From NCBI GenBank assembly GCA_032881465.1, contig CP126168.1:3677077-3741076 (forward strand): a stretch of 64,000 nucleotides of DNA, in the 5' to 3' direction. This DNA comes from Parvibaculaceae bacterium PLY_AMNH_Bact1 (GTDB lineage Bacteria; Pseudomonadota; Alphaproteobacteria; Parvibaculales; Parvibaculaceae). Positions 18,156 through 27,959 of the stretch are shown piece by piece. Position 1 is the first letter of the stretch. Every line of letters begins with the position of its first letter. The notes beneath the pieces were generated by a model. The model was not told the DNA's origin. It made no database searches and worked only from the letters and a program-made list of their open reading frames with translations. A program made the position numbers and the translations under genes.

Positions 18156-18604
18156 GCGACGCACTTCGCACAGAGCAGGTTAGCGGCGCCCATGCTGAGA
18201 TATTGTCAGCTTTGCACAGCCGTTGTTTCTCCGAAGCCTGGTCGCCCGAAAGCATGGCGTCTCTTTTCTCAACACCTGGCATGCTTGGCGCTATCGCGAC
18301 GGACGGCGCATCAGACCAACCTGTCGGTTTTGTTCTGATGCGCGCCATTGATGGCGAAGCGGAGATCCTCGCCATTGGCGTTCTGCCGGAGGCTCGTGGA
18401 AAGCGCATTGGCACATTTCTTCTGGGAATAATGCTTCAAGAGGCCATATCGACGGTCTTTTTGGATGTGGCAGAGGATAATGAGGCGGCGCTCAAACTCT
18501 ACAAGGGCCTTGAATTTGAGGTAGTCGGACGGCGTTCGGCGTACTACAAGCGGGCAGATGGAACGCGCGTCGATTCCCTGACAATGAAGCGCGTCGTTGG
18601 GTGA
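18152..18604 (+). CDS. rimI: Ribosomal protein S18-alanine N-acetyltransferase RimI
   Basis: A 150-residue GNAT protein starting at a GTG that overlaps the tsaB stop. It has E-I-L-A-I-G-V-L-P-E-A-R-G-K-R-I-G near residues 68-83, the acetyl-CoA loop, then D-V-A-E-D-N-E-A-A-L-K-L-Y, the RimI-like motif B. It is expected to acetylate the N-terminal alanine of S18 and perhaps other proteins. Pairing with tsaB is the usual context. fur follows after 63 bases. Confidence 0.92.
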   Translation: MSDALRTEQVSGAHAEILSALHSRCFSEAWSPESMASLFSTPGMLGAIATDGASDQPVGFVLMRAIDGEAEILAIGVLPEARGKRIGTFLLGIMLQEAISTVFLDVAEDNEAALKLYKGLEFEVVGRRSAYYKRADGTRVDSLTMKRVVG

Positions 18605-18667
18605 CAAGGAAGACCCAAAAGACTAAACTTGAGCGACTTTTAACAGTGGCGGCCGGAACGACAAGAG

Positions 18668-19138
18668 ATGCCTGAAACAGAACGCATCAAATCTGCAGAC
18701 GATGATCCTCAGCGCATCGAGGACCTGTGTGTCAAAAAGGGCATGCGGATGACGGAACAGCGCCGGGTGATCGCACGTATTCTGTCCATGGCGAGCGACC
18801 ATCCAGATGTGGAAGAGGTCTATCGCCGGTCAGCGGCCATTGACAACAAGATTTCGATTGCCACCGTCTATCGCACGGTACGTCTTTTTGAAGAGGCGGG
18901 CATTCTTGAACGGCATGATTTTCGAGATGGTCGCTCTCGCTACGAGCAGGTCACCGAAGAACATCATGATCATTTGATCAATTTGCAGACGGGGGAAGTC
19001 ATTGAGTTTCACAATGACGAAATCGAACGACTTCAGCAGATTGTTGCGCGTGAGCTTGGTTTCAATCTGGTGGATCACCGGTTGGAGCTTTATGGCATTC
19101 CACTCGCCGATTCAAAAAAGGCTCCCAGCACCAAGTAA
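18668..19138 (+). CDS. fur: Ferric uptake regulator family protein Fur (Mur type)
   Basis: A 156-residue Fur family regulator. The winged helix holds M-R-M-T-E-Q-R-R-V-I-A near residue 25 and I-S-I-A-T-V-Y-R-T-V near 65. The metal site is seen in E-E-H-H-D-H-L-I around 97-104 and E-F-H-N-D-E. The C-terminal C-x-x-C pairs of many Fur proteins are absent, which is usual for alphaproteobacterial Fur/Mur. In this class iron control is mainly by Irr and RirA, and the Fur protein often senses manganese. An Irr gene is present at 43695, which fits. Confidence 0.93.
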   Translation: MPETERIKSADDDPQRIEDLCVKKGMRMTEQRRVIARILSMASDHPDVEEVYRRSAAIDNKISIATVYRTVRLFEEAGILERHDFRDGRSRYEQVTEEHHDHLINLQTGEVIEFHNDEIERLQQIVARELGFNLVDHRLELYGIPLADSKKAPSTK

Positions 19139-19175
19139 GCGGTGAACATACCGCGCGGCGTGTTGGGACGGGAGG

Positions 19176-20063
19176 ATGGGTCTCGTGAAAAATGTTCGCG
19201 CTGGAAGCAAACTCTTCCTTTTTGTCTTGTCTGCCTTGATGGTGACGCCAGTCCAGTGGTTGGGCGTGAAGTTCAACCGTCCTTATTCCAAAAAACTGCC
19301 TGTTCGGTTTCACCGCATTCTATGTGGGATAATAGGCATCGAAGTCACTGTGCGTGGGACGCCTTTCAATGACGGTCCCTGCCTCATCGCCTCCAATCAT
19401 AATTCTTACCTGGATATTCCGGTACTGGGCTCGGTGACACCGCTGTCTTTCGTTGCAAAGAAAGAGGTCGCTGCATGGCCCTTCTTTGGCACGCTCGCGC
19501 GGCTGCAGGAGACGGTTTTTGTTGACCGGGAGCGTCGGACGAAAGCTGCCGCCACGGCAAATGAAATCCATGACCGGATTTCTGGCGGCGACACGCTGGT
19601 TCTCTTTCCCGAAGGGACATCAAGCGATGGCAACCGGGTTTTGCCGTTCAAGAGCGCTCTCATGGCCGTTGCCCAAATGGCGGTTGGGGCAGGCGAAGAC
19701 GCCAAGCCTGTCCATGTTCAGCCCGTTTCCATTACCTACACAAAGCTCTGTGGCATGCCTATGGGTCGGCAGTTTCGCCCCTATTTTGCGTGGTATGGCG
19801 ACATGGATCTAGGGCCCCACCTCTGGGAGGCTTTTGGTCTTGGACCGTTTGAGGTCGTGGTGGAGTTCCACGAGCCGGTTACACTGGACACCCATGACAA
19901 CCGCAAAAAGCTCGCCGCCTATTGTGAGGCGCAGGCGAGCATGGGCATGAAACGGGCCCTTGCCGGGGAGCTCCTGGCCCCTGAGGCAGAGCTCGATGGT
20001 GAAAACCCGACCCCTTCCGGGAATTCTGAGAAAAAAAGCCAGCCCACCATCGCAGCTGAATAG
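19176..20063 (+). CDS. plsC: 1-acyl-sn-glycerol-3-phosphate acyltransferase
   Basis: A 295-residue PlsC-type acyltransferase. The catalytic H-x4-D motif is N-H-N-S-Y-L-D at 74-80, and the substrate-binding F-P-E-G-T-S-S-D-G comes near 146. A hydrophobic stretch near residues 13-27 anchors it to the inner membrane. It makes phosphatidic acid from lysophosphatidate. The last 40 residues are polar and unconserved. It lies between fur and miaB, as in many rhizobia. Confidence 0.94.
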   Translation: MGLVKNVRAGSKLFLFVLSALMVTPVQWLGVKFNRPYSKKLPVRFHRILCGIIGIEVTVRGTPFNDGPCLIASNHNSYLDIPVLGSVTPLSFVAKKEVAAWPFFGTLARLQETVFVDRERRTKAAATANEIHDRISGGDTLVLFPEGTSSDGNRVLPFKSALMAVAQMAVGAGEDAKPVHVQPVSITYTKLCGMPMGRQFRPYFAWYGDMDLGPHLWEAFGLGPFEVVVEFHEPVTLDTHDNRKKLAAYCEAQASMGMKRALAGELLAPEAELDGENPTPSGNSEKKSQPTIAAE

Positions 20064-20126
20064 GCCTGCCGAAAACCCTTCCGTCATGGTAATATCATGC
20101 GATTGGCTCTATATGATCCGGTCCGG

Positions 20127-20174
20127 AGCGTTTTCGGCTGAGGGTGAAGCACTAATGTGCCCGGAAAAGCGACG
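20127..20174. repeat. Possible degenerate copy of the intergenic palindrome family
   Basis: GCGTTTTC near the left end and GGAAAAGC near the right end resemble the outer arms of the family, but pairing needs a bulge and the inner arms are poor. It lies in the 193-bp gap between plsC and miaB. Confidence 0.3.
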
Positions 20175-20256
20175 AAGTAGAGATCTAGAGTGGAGTGTCC
20201 CAGGCAAGAGCTGCCCCCAGGCAGAACTATAATGGGATGATGAAAATCGAGCGGAG

Positions 20257-21720
20257 TTGAAAGCGCCGACAGTGCCAGAGCATCTAAGTGAGACCCCAGA
20301 CAGGCAGACTGACCAGCAGTCCGCGCAGTCTACCGAGGGGATCGAAAAGAAATCGGTTTTCATTAAGACCTATGGCTGCCAGATGAATGTCTATGACAGC
20401 GACCGCATGGCGGACGTTCTGGCACCGGCGGGCTATGCGGAAACGCTGGACCCGGCAACCGCTGATCTTGTCATTCTGAATACCTGTCACATCCGCGAAA
20501 AAGCGGCCGAGAAGGTTTACTCCGAGCTAGGACGTCTGCGTGCCCTGAAAGAGGAGCGAGAGCGACACGGTGGGTCAATGACCATCGGCGTTGCTGGTTG
20601 TGTCGCCCAGGCTGAAGGGGAAGAAATGGTCCGCCGCGCGCCGGTCGTTGACCTTGTCTTCGGTCCTCAGAGCTATCACCGCCTGCCTGACCTCCTAAAG
20701 CGCACCGACAATGGCTCGCGTGGGATTGTCGAAACAGACTTCCCCGTAGAAGACAAGTTCGATGCGCTGCCAGCACCTGCTAAGAAAAAAACCATTGCAC
20801 GTGGTCGAACGGCCTTTCTCACCGTGCAGGAAGGCTGTGACAAATTCTGTGCCTTTTGTGTCGTTCCCTATACGCGCGGCGCAGAGTTTTCACGGCCCGC
20901 TGCCAAGGTCATTCAGGAAGCCAAGGAACTGGTGGCAGGTGGCGTCCGCGAAATCACGCTCCTCGGCCAGAACGTTAATGCCTATCACGGTGAAGGGTCG
21001 GATGGAAAAGACTGGTCCCTCGGCCGCTTGATTTATGCGCTGGCGGAGATCGATGGCATTGACCGACTTCGATACACGACGAGCCATCCGCGTGACATGG
21101 ATGAGGAACTGATCCGCGCACATGGAGCTGTGGATGTTTTAATGCCTTACCTTCATTTGCCTGTGCAGTCAGGCTCAAACAATATTCTGGCCGCGATGAA
21201 CAGGCAGCATGACGCGGCTTCCTATCTGCGCCTGATTGAGCGCATTCGTGAAGCGCGTCCCGATATTGCTCTGTCGTCTGACTTTATTGTCGGCTTCCCA
21301 GGCGAGACAGACCAGGATTTCGAAGACACTTTGTCATTGGTTGGCGAGGTTGGGTACGCGCAGGCCTATTCGTTCAAATATTCGCCGCGGCCCGGGACAC
21401 CGGCAGCAGGAGAAACAATACAGGTCGAAGAGGCCGTTAAAGCTGAACGTCTGGCGCGCCTGCAGGATAAATTGAACATCGATCAGGCGGCATTCAATCG
21501 ATCTTGCGAGGGCCGGACAATGAGTGTGCTCTTGGATCGCCGCGGAAAGAAAGACGGGCAACTCGTCGGTCGATCACCCTATCTTCAGTCCGTCCATGTA
21601 GAGGCGCCGGAAGATACATTTGGGCATTTCGCTGACGTGACGATTGACCAAGGGTTTGCGAACTCGCTGTCTGCGACGCTTGTAACAACTCAACTCGACC
21701 AAGGAGCCAGCCAGACTTGA
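20257..21720 (+). CDS. miaB: tRNA-2-methylthio-N6-dimethylallyladenosine synthase MiaB
   Basis: A 487-residue methylthiotransferase from a TTG at 20257. The UPF0004 domain carries three cysteines (G-C-Q-M-N, T-C-H-I-R, G-C-V-A-Q) that bind one Fe-S cluster. The radical SAM motif C-D-K-F-C-A-F-C sits near residues 194-201, followed by V-V-P-Y-T-R-G. A C-terminal TRAM domain binds tRNA. It thiomethylates i6A37 in tRNAs reading codons that start with U. phoH begins inside its stop codon. Confidence 0.96.
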   Translation: MKAPTVPEHLSETPDRQTDQQSAQSTEGIEKKSVFIKTYGCQMNVYDSDRMADVLAPAGYAETLDPATADLVILNTCHIREKAAEKVYSELGRLRALKEERERHGGSMTIGVAGCVAQAEGEEMVRRAPVVDLVFGPQSYHRLPDLLKRTDNGSRGIVETDFPVEDKFDALPAPAKKKTIARGRTAFLTVQEGCDKFCAFCVVPYTRGAEFSRPAAKVIQEAKELVAGGVREITLLGQNVNAYHGEGSDGKDWSLGRLIYALAEIDGIDRLRYTTSHPRDMDEELIRAHGAVDVLMPYLHLPVQSGSNNILAAMNRQHDAASYLRLIERIREARPDIALSSDFIVGFPGETDQDFEDTLSLVGEVGYAQAYSFKYSPRPGTPAAGETIQVEEAVKAERLARLQDKLNIDQAAFNRSCEGRTMSVLLDRRGKKDGQLVGRSPYLQSVHVEAPEDTFGHFADVTIDQGFANSLSATLVTTQLDQGASQT

Positions 21721-22742
21721 CCTTATCGACCGAAGGACGCCCTGATGAGAAAAAGGGAAGTCTCGTTATCAACTTTGATGACAACCGGCTGTTGAGTGAA
21801 TTGTTTGGTGAACATGATCGTCACCTTGCGCGTCTGGAACAAGAGCTTGGCGTCATGGCAACCTCGCGCGGCAACGAGCTGGTCTTGACGGGCACGGTGC
21901 ATGCGCGGGAGCGGGCCGAAGCTGTCATCAAGGATCTCTATGCACGGTTGAAATCGGGGCTCGAAGTGACACCCGGCGAAGTAGATGGGGCAATCCGAAT
22001 GGCCAATGCGCCAAAGGCAGAACGGGAACGCGGATCTGGGGCAAACAAAAAACTGCAGATCACAACCCGTAAGCGCGTGATCTCACCTCGGTCTCCAACG
22101 CAAGGGACCTATCTGGAGTCCCTTTTGGAGAATGAGCTCGTTTTCGGCATTGGTCCTGCGGGTACTGGCAAGACATACCTTGCGGTTGTCGTCGCCGTTT
22201 CAATGCTGCTCCAGAAAAAGGTCGACCGGATCATCCTGTCGCGCCCTGCCGTAGAAGCGGGTGAGCGCTTAGGCTTTCTGCCAGGCGATATGCGCGAAAA
22301 GATCGATCCTTACCTGCGCCCGCTATATGACGCTCTCTATGACAGCCTTCCTGGGGAGCAGGTGATGGCCGGGCTTGAATCCGGAGAAATCGAAGTGGCG
22401 CCGCTCGCCTTCATGCGCGGTCGAACGCTTGCCAACTCGTTTGTCATCCTGGATGAAGCACAAAACTGCACACCGGTGCAGATGAAAATGTTCCTGACCC
22501 GCCTTGGTGAAAACAGCCGCATGGCGATTACCGGCGACCCAAGTCAGGTTGACCTTCCTTTGGGGGCGAAATCTGGTCTGGGAGACGCGTTACGTGTTCT
22601 CAAAGGAGTCAAGGGAGTTTCCACCGTTCAATTCACCGCAAGGGATGTCGTGCGTCATCCATTGGTGACCCGCATCGTTCAAGCCTATGGGGCGGATGAG
22701 AAAGACCTGCTTTCCAACGGTGGCAAGAAGGCGAGCGATTGA
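21717..22742 (+). CDS. phoH: PhoH-like ATPase
   Basis: A 341-residue PhoH protein starting at a TTG that overlaps the miaB stop by 4 bases. The Walker A motif is G-P-A-G-T-G-K-T-Y near residue 147, with Walker B I-L-D-E-A-Q-N near 240 and [10 protein letters not shown] near 272. It is a predicted RNA-linked ATPase. Together with ybeY it forms the conserved miaB-phoH-ybeY-corC-lnt operon, tied to RNA maturation and the envelope. Confidence 0.95.
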   Translation: MTLSTEGRPDEKKGSLVINFDDNRLLSELFGEHDRHLARLEQELGVMATSRGNELVLTGTVHARERAEAVIKDLYARLKSGLEVTPGEVDGAIRMANAPKAERERGSGANKKLQITTRKRVISPRSPTQGTYLESLLENELVFGIGPAGTGKTYLAVVVAVSMLLQKKVDRIILSRPAVEAGERLGFLPGDMREKIDPYLRPLYDALYDSLPGEQVMAGLESGEIEVAPLAFMRGRTLANSFVILDEAQNCTPVQMKMFLTRLGENSRMAITGDPSQVDLPLGAKSGLGDALRVLKGVKGVSTVQFTARDVVRHPLVTRIVQAYGADEKDLLSNGGKKASD

Positions 22743-23296
22743 TCGTGAGCGCGGAACCTACGAATGATGAAGTCGGGTTGAGCGGTGAGCCTCCTTACCT
22801 GTCTGTCGAGATCTCCCGCGCTGGGGGCTCATGGGATGCTGCAGCTGAAGAGATTGTACTCCGCATGGCACAAACGGTTTTTGAACATGATGGAACCTCT
22901 CCAGTGGCGGAGCTCAGCGTGCTTTTGGCAGATGACACATTCGTACGATCTCTCAATCGGAAGTTTCGAGGAAAAGACAAACCCACAAATGTCCTCTCTT
23001 TTCCCAATGCACCCACGCCTGCAGGTGCGCTTTACGCCGAACCCTCGTCCCTGGGTGACATCGCCCTTGCCTATGAGACAGTGAAAGCCGAGGCAAAAAC
23101 CCAGCACAAGAGTTTTGATGACCATCTCGCGCATCTTGTTGTACACGGCGTTCTGCATCTTTTGGGGTATGATCACATAAACGACAAAGACGCGGAAAAA
23201 ATGGAAAAGCGCGAGCGAGAGTTGTTGAAGCTTTTCGGGATCGCAGATCCTTATTTTGTTGGACCGGATGAAAGGCCCCGGGAAGAGAAAAGATGA
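22739..23296 (+). CDS. ybeY: Endoribonuclease YbeY
   Basis: A 185-residue zinc-dependent RNase for 16S rRNA 3' end maturation and ribosome quality control. The H-x3-H-x5-H zinc motif is H-G-V-L-H-L-L-G-Y-D-H near residues 134-144. It starts at a TTG overlapping the phoH stop; a GTG at 22745 is an alternative. Its stop codon overlaps an 11-codon reading frame that leads into corC. Confidence 0.95.
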   Translation: MIVSAEPTNDEVGLSGEPPYLSVEISRAGGSWDAAAEEIVLRMAQTVFEHDGTSPVAELSVLLADDTFVRSLNRKFRGKDKPTNVLSFPNAPTPAGALYAEPSSLGDIALAYETVKAEAKTQHKSFDDHLAHLVVHGVLHLLGYDHINDKDAEKMEKRERELLKLFGIADPYFVGPDERPREEKR

Positions 23297-23328
23297 GCGA
23301 TATGGGGACAGGAAAGAACGTCACATGA
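23293..23328 (+). CDS. Eleven-residue leader-like frame bridging ybeY and corC
   Basis: ATG at 23293 overlaps the ybeY stop as ATGA. It reads MSDMGTGKNVT and stops at 23326-23328, where the TGA overlaps the corC ATG again as ATGA. The peptide beginning M-S-D resembles the usual start of CorC proteins, so a base lost or gained in the gene or in the assembly is another explanation. If real it would pass ribosomes from ybeY to corC by two termination-reinitiation steps. Confidence 0.4.
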   Translation: MSDMGTGKNVT

Positions 23329-24317
23329 GGACGAAGGATGTTGGGCGCGCGCGCCAGCCAAGTACCTGGACACGCCTAGTGGGCTGGATTGTGAAAAAGC
23401 TTCCTGGCCAGCCGGAAGATCAGAGCTTGCGCGAAAGCATTGAGACAGTCATCGGGGGCCATGAGGCGACCGAGGAGCTGGGGCCGCAGGCGCGCCATAT
23501 GTTGATGAACATTTTGAGCTTCGCCGAACAGCGGGTAGACGACGTAATGGTTCCGCGTGCTGACATTGTCGCGGTAGATATTTCAGCCACGCTGGATGAC
23601 TTGCTCTCTCTTACGCGAGAAAAATCCCATTCACGCTTACCCGTCTATCGCGAGACGCTCGATGAGCCGATCGGCATGGTGCATATCAAGGACGTATTAG
23701 CGTGGATGGCGTCTCACCCAAACGACCGTGGTTCCTTTGATCTGAGAGCGATCCGCCGTCAGGTCCTGTTTGTGCCACCGTCAATGCCAGCTCGTGACCT
23801 TCTGTTGAAAATGCAATCATCGCGCATTCATATGGCGTTGGTAGTTGATGAATATGGCGGCACCGATGGTCTTGTGTCGATTGAAGACTTGGTTGAGGAA
23901 ATCGTGGGTGACATTGAGGACGAGCATGATGTGGCAGAACGTGCTCCCCTTATTCGATTGAGCGACGGGTCCATTGATGCGCTGGCCCGCGCCCCTATCG
24001 AAGATCTTGAAGACATGTTGCAGTTAACACTGGTCGACAGAACGGAAGATGATGATTCTGACACGCTCGGTGGTCTGGTCTTTTCGTTGGTCGGGCGTAT
24101 CCCGCAACGTGGTGAGCTGATTTCACACCCGGCAGGCATCGAATTTGAGATACGTGATGCAGATCCGCGAAGGATCAAGCGTCTCCATATTCATCAAGAC
24201 GCCAATGCGCCGAAAGAGGCATCTGGAGGAGGGAGTGCAGACGCAGCCTCCGGAGCTGATGATGTCTCGCGTGCTGATCCAACTGAAGCTTCGTTCGATC
24301 TCAATGAAAAGTCCTGA
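23325..24317 (+). CDS. corC: CorC/HlyC-family CBS-domain protein
   Basis: A 330-residue protein from the ATG at 23325 (the frame is open to 23256). Order: a polar N-terminus, a pair of CBS domains beginning M-V-P-R-A-D-I-V-A-V near residue 76 and ending near 205 after E-Y-G-G-T-D-G-L-V-S-I-E-D-L-V-E-E-I-V-G-D-I, then a CorC_HlyC transporter-associated domain with L-G-G-L-V-F-S-L-V-G-R-I-P near 247. No membrane domain is present. CorC proteins are linked to magnesium/cobalt efflux. The last 30 residues are a polar tail. It overlaps lnt by 14 bases. Confidence 0.92.
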   Translation: MRTKDVGRARQPSTWTRLVGWIVKKLPGQPEDQSLRESIETVIGGHEATEELGPQARHMLMNILSFAEQRVDDVMVPRADIVAVDISATLDDLLSLTREKSHSRLPVYRETLDEPIGMVHIKDVLAWMASHPNDRGSFDLRAIRRQVLFVPPSMPARDLLLKMQSSRIHMALVVDEYGGTDGLVSIEDLVEEIVGDIEDEHDVAERAPLIRLSDGSIDALARAPIEDLEDMLQLTLVDRTEDDDSDTLGGLVFSLVGRIPQRGELISHPAGIEFEIRDADPRRIKRLHIHQDANAPKEASGGGSADAASGADDVSRADPTEASFDLNEKS

Positions 24318-26001
24318 CGCGAACAATCTGGTCGAGCTTGTCGGCCGCGGATTCATCGTGCTTGAGCGATGTGCAGTCCGGTTGCAGGCGCTGAGGGGGT
24401 GGCAACGCTTTGCCGCTGCATTCGTGTTTGGCTTGCTGACAGTCACAGCACACGCACCAATCCATCTTTTTGCGATTTTGCTCATCACATTGCCATGTGT
24501 GGTTTGGCTCCTTGATGGCACCGACACACCGACCCGGGAAAACTGGAAACCCGCACGGGCAGCGGCTGCCATCGGTTGGTGGTTTGGTTTTGGATATTTT
24601 CTTGGAAGTCTTTACTGGATTGGCGAAGCCTTTCTTGTGGAAGCCGAAATGTTTGGCTGGCTCTTGCCCTTCGCGGTCACAGGCCTCCCTGCGGGCCTTG
24701 CGCTTTTCACCGCCGCGGCGTTTGCAGCTGCGCGCTACCATTGGGGTGCAGGGTATCGTCGAACGCTGACGCTGGCGGTTACATGGGCCGTCGCCGAATG
24801 GTTGCGCGGGCATGTTCTGACGGGGTTCCCATGGAACCTGCCGGGCCATGTCGTAACCGCATCAGATTCGCTGATGCAGAGTGTTGCCTTGTTCGGCTCT
24901 TATGGAGCAACGCTTCTTGTCCTGGGGACGTTCCTGACAATCGCGTCTTATGATCCGCGTCGGAGACAGGCGCGTGATGACAGGGGCATCAGGGAATTGG
25001 GTGTTTGGCGTCCAACAGCCGTTGCCTTCGCCGTCTTGGGCCTCGTCTGGTTTGGTGGAGCTGTTCGTCTTATGGCCTCGAGCGAGGCATGGGTCGAGGG
25101 GATGTCCCTCAGGCTTGTGCAGCCAAATGTCCCGCAGCGGGAAAAATGGAAACCGGAAAACCGACAAGAGATTGTCGGACAGTTTTTGCGCATGAGCGAT
25201 GCGCCTGTCGATCAAGGCACCCAAGGCAATCAGGGAAGCCAGGGCGCGCAGCCAACACACATCGTGTGGCCGGAATCCGCCTTGCCCTTCATCGTTAACC
25301 GGGAGCCAGTTTTACGTTCCGCGATTTCGCGCGTATTGGCCCCGGGTGGTGTGTTGCTCTTGGGCTCAGTCCGCGGTGAGCCGGATGAAGCCAGGCCAGG
25401 CCGCGAGCTCGGAAAGTTCTTCAACGCTTTTCATATCATCGGCCCGGATGGCGAAATCCGGGAGACCTATGACAAAGCCCACCTAGTTCCTTTTGGGGAA
25501 TATCTGCCGTTCCAATCTGTGCTGGAGGCGATCGGGCTCCGACAGCTCACTCAGCTGCGCGGTGGGTATCAATCCGGACCCGGTCCGAGGACCTTGGCAG
25601 TTCCAGGTGCCCCCTCGGTTAGTCCGCTGATTTGTTATGAGGTTATCTTCTCTAGTGGCGTTGTTGCCGCCGAGCGTCCTGGTTGGATGGTCAACGTGAC
25701 CAATGATGCCTGGTTTGGCAGTTCTGCCGGGCCGTATCAGCACCTGGCGCAGGCACGGCTTCGTGCCGTCGAGCAGGGACTGCCTGTCGCGCGCTCCGCC
25801 AACACCGGCATTTCAGCGATGATCGACCCTTTTGGGCGTGTTTTGGCAGAGATCCCGCTCAATCAGGAAGGGGTGATCGATACCAGGTTGCCCAAGGCGC
25901 TGCCGCCGACTCTCTATGCGCGCATAGGCGATTGGCTCTTTCTCATCCTGTTGGGCGCGATAGCGGCCCTGGCCCGGACAAGACCCGCAGGGGTGGGGTA
26001 G
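24304..26001 (+). CDS. lnt: Apolipoprotein N-acyltransferase
   Basis: A 565-residue membrane enzyme from the ATG at 24304, within the end of corC. The N-terminal half has about six membrane segments. The C-terminal nitrilase domain holds the catalytic Glu in W-P-E-S-A-L-P-F near residue 324, the Lys in Y-D-K-A-H-L-V-P-F-G-E-Y near 391 and the Cys in I-C-Y-E-V-I-F near 443. It adds the third acyl chain to lipoproteins in the inner membrane. A short glutamine/glycine-rich loop at about 300-317 (D-Q-G-T-Q-G-N-Q-G-S-Q) just before the catalytic Glu is unusual. A longer upstream frame exists but lies in corC. Confidence 0.95.
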   Translation: MKSPDANNLVELVGRGFIVLERCAVRLQALRGWQRFAAAFVFGLLTVTAHAPIHLFAILLITLPCVVWLLDGTDTPTRENWKPARAAAAIGWWFGFGYFLGSLYWIGEAFLVEAEMFGWLLPFAVTGLPAGLALFTAAAFAAARYHWGAGYRRTLTLAVTWAVAEWLRGHVLTGFPWNLPGHVVTASDSLMQSVALFGSYGATLLVLGTFLTIASYDPRRRQARDDRGIRELGVWRPTAVAFAVLGLVWFGGAVRLMASSEAWVEGMSLRLVQPNVPQREKWKPENRQEIVGQFLRMSDAPVDQGTQGNQGSQGAQPTHIVWPESALPFIVNREPVLRSAISRVLAPGGVLLLGSVRGEPDEARPGRELGKFFNAFHIIGPDGEIRETYDKAHLVPFGEYLPFQSVLEAIGLRQLTQLRGGYQSGPGPRTLAVPGAPSVSPLICYEVIFSSGVVAAERPGWMVNVTNDAWFGSSAGPYQHLAQARLRAVEQGLPVARSANTGISAMIDPFGRVLAEIPLNQEGVIDTRLPKALPPTLYARIGDWLFLILLGAIAALARTRPAGVG

Positions 26002-26016
26002 GCCCTTTTCAAGAAT

Positions 26017-26045
26017 AAGCCTTTTAGCTCAGCCCAAAAGGCTTT
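26017..26045 (+). terminator. Hairpin after lnt, probable terminator
   Basis: AAGCCTTTT at 26017-26025 pairs with AAAAGGCTT at 26036-26044. The U-tract is short (TT then AA), so efficiency may be modest. It lies 16 bases after lnt. Confidence 0.5.
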
Positions 26046-26222
26046 AACCTATGGTTGCATTTGGAGTGCAATGCGTTTTTTTCAAAGAATTCGGTTATAC
26101 ATGGCAGAAACTGTCGGTTTTTGAACCATGAGAACCAGTTTTTTTGAGAATTAGCGGATGCGGGTTCATTGCCTTTTTGGGCGCGACGGAACATCCGAAA
26201 AACAAGAATAAAGAGGTCAGAA

Positions 26223-26639
26223 TTGCCGCAAAAAACGCCCAATCCCGTCGATATTCACGTTGGCTCTCGGGTCCGTATGCGACGTATGTTGGTCGGTATG
26301 AGCCAGGAAGCGCTCGGGGAGCAATTAGGACTGACGTTCCAGCAAGTGCAAAAATACGAAAAAGGCTCGAACCGCATTGGCGCGAGCAGGCTTTATCACA
26401 TCGCCCAAACACTCAATGTGCCAGTCGACTATTTTTACGAGGGCCTGGCACAAAATGGCGAGCGCTCAGCATCAGGGTTTTCAGACGCGCCTGCGGCGGA
26501 TTTCAACTTGGATTTTCTCTCAACTGCTGAAGGAGTGGCGCTGGTAGCGGCGTTTTCCTCGATCGAAGATGCAGATGTAAGGAAACGGGTCCTCGAATTG
26601 GTTAAAGTGCTGGCGCAGAACCCATCCGGCCAGCATTGA
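26223..26639 (+). CDS. XRE-family helix-turn-helix regulator
   Basis: A 138-residue regulator. The TTG at 26223 is chosen because it gives the usual opening P-N-P-V-D-I-H-V-G-S-R-V-R-M-R-R-M and has AGAGGT upstream; a TTG at 26169 is also open. The HTH covers residues 15-70, with M-S-Q-E-A-L-G and F-Q-Q-V-Q-K-Y-E-K-G-S-N-R. The C-terminal half is short and helical. This conserved regulator lies between lnt and metK in many Rhizobiales. Its ligand is unknown. Confidence 0.9.
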   Translation: MPQKTPNPVDIHVGSRVRMRRMLVGMSQEALGEQLGLTFQQVQKYEKGSNRIGASRLYHIAQTLNVPVDYFYEGLAQNGERSASGFSDAPAADFNLDFLSTAEGVALVAAFSSIEDADVRKRVLELVKVLAQNPSGQH

Positions 26640-26648
26640 GGCATTTCA

Positions 26649-26671
26649 GGGTCAATGTCTCACCTTGACCC
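26649..26671 (+). promoter_or_regulatory. Hairpin in the metK leader
   Basis: GGGTCAA at 26649-26655 pairs with TTGACCC at 26665-26671, about 90 bases before metK. It may end the upstream gene or shape the metK leader. I could not fit SAM-II or SAM/SAH riboswitch consensus to this leader. Confidence 0.35.
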
Positions 26672-26763
26672 CACCCTAAAACCTTGCAAGAACAGCCACC
26701 GCACTAAAGCGCGCCTGCAACAAGCCAAGGACAAGAGCTTTTGCGAGCAAATATGGGAGACGT

Positions 26764-27939
26764 ATGAGCGTGCCACGATCAGACTATCTATTTACCAGTG
26801 AGTCAGTTTCTGAAGGCCATCCGGATAAGGTCTGCGACCGAATTTCCGATGCGGTATTGGACCTCTTCTTGGAAGCGGACCCGCTCTCACGTGTCGCTTG
26901 CGAAACACTGACAACGACCAATCGGATTGTGTTGGCTGGAGAGGTTCGCGGACCTGATACCATTACGCCCCAGAAGATTGAAGAAGTTGCACGCGCTGCG
27001 GTCAAAGACATTGGCTACGAGCAGGATGGTTTCCACTGGAAGAACGCTGACGTTGCAGTTCATCTCCATGCTCAGTCCGCTCACATCGCACAGGGTGTTG
27101 ATGCAGCTGGCAATAAGGACGAAGGCGCAGGCGACCAGGGCATCATGTTTGGCTATGCCTGTAAGGAAACGCCTGTATTGATGCCGGCGCCGATTTACTA
27201 CTCGCACCTGATCCTGAAGCGCATGGCTGAGCTTCGCCATAGCGGTGAGGTGAAAGGCTTTGGTCCGGACTCCAAGAGCCAGGTCACGCTGAAATATGTA
27301 AACGGCCAGCCTGTGGGGGCCGCATCTGTAGTGGTATCGACCCAGCATGATGAAGGCCTGGACCAGGCTGCCATTCGTGAGCTTGTGCGCCCGGTTGTGG
27401 AAGAAGTATTGCCAGATGGCTGGATGTGTCCGGAAGACGAATTCTATGTGAACCCGACCGGTCTTTTTGTGATCGGTGGACCTGATGGCGATGCAGGCCT
27501 TACAGGCCGCAAGATTATCGTTGATACCTATGGTGGTGCGGCCCCTCATGGTGGCGGTGCTTTCTCCGGGAAAGACCCGACCAAGGTTGACCGCTCGGCC
27601 GCCTATGCAGCCCGCTATGTGGCCAAAAACATCGTGGCAGCGGGTCTTGCAGACAAGTGTACTTTGCAGCTTGCCTATGCGATCGGCGTATCCAAGCCGC
27701 TCTCGATCTATGTGGACACTCATGGCACTGGCAATGTCGAAGAAGCAGCGCTCGAAACAGCCATCTCCAAAGCGATGGATCTAAGTCCTCGCGGCATTCG
27801 TGAGCATCTCAATCTGTCGCGCCCAATTTATGCGCGCACCGCAGCCTATGGCCACTTTGGCCGGGAACCAGATGCAGACGGCGGGTTCTCTTGGGAGAAA
27901 ACGGACCTGGTTGACGCCCTTAAGGCAGAATTGCCTTAA
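26764..27939 (+). CDS. metK: S-adenosylmethionine synthetase
   Basis: A 391-residue MetK. The ATP-binding stretch [12 protein letters not shown] near residue 19, [11 protein letters not shown] near 121 and G-G-G-A-F-S-G-K-D near 262 are all present. It makes SAM from methionine and ATP. It is followed after 20 bases by trmB, a SAM-dependent methyltransferase. Confidence 0.98.
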   Translation: MSVPRSDYLFTSESVSEGHPDKVCDRISDAVLDLFLEADPLSRVACETLTTTNRIVLAGEVRGPDTITPQKIEEVARAAVKDIGYEQDGFHWKNADVAVHLHAQSAHIAQGVDAAGNKDEGAGDQGIMFGYACKETPVLMPAPIYYSHLILKRMAELRHSGEVKGFGPDSKSQVTLKYVNGQPVGAASVVVSTQHDEGLDQAAIRELVRPVVEEVLPDGWMCPEDEFYVNPTGLFVIGGPDGDAGLTGRKIIVDTYGGAAPHGGGAFSGKDPTKVDRSAAYAARYVAKNIVAAGLADKCTLQLAYAIGVSKPLSIYVDTHGTGNVEEAALETAISKAMDLSPRGIREHLNLSRPIYARTAAYGHFGREPDADGGFSWEKTDLVDALKAELP

Positions 27940-27959
27940 GGCACTTGAGCTAAAAACCA

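Noticed and set aside
26144..26530. A plus-strand frame overlapping the XRE regulator
   Set aside because: It is out of frame with the clear HTH protein and has no recognisable domain.
26640..26763. SAM riboswitch before metK
   Set aside because: The conserved cores of SAM-II and SAM/SAH types were not found on reading; kept only as a hairpin.
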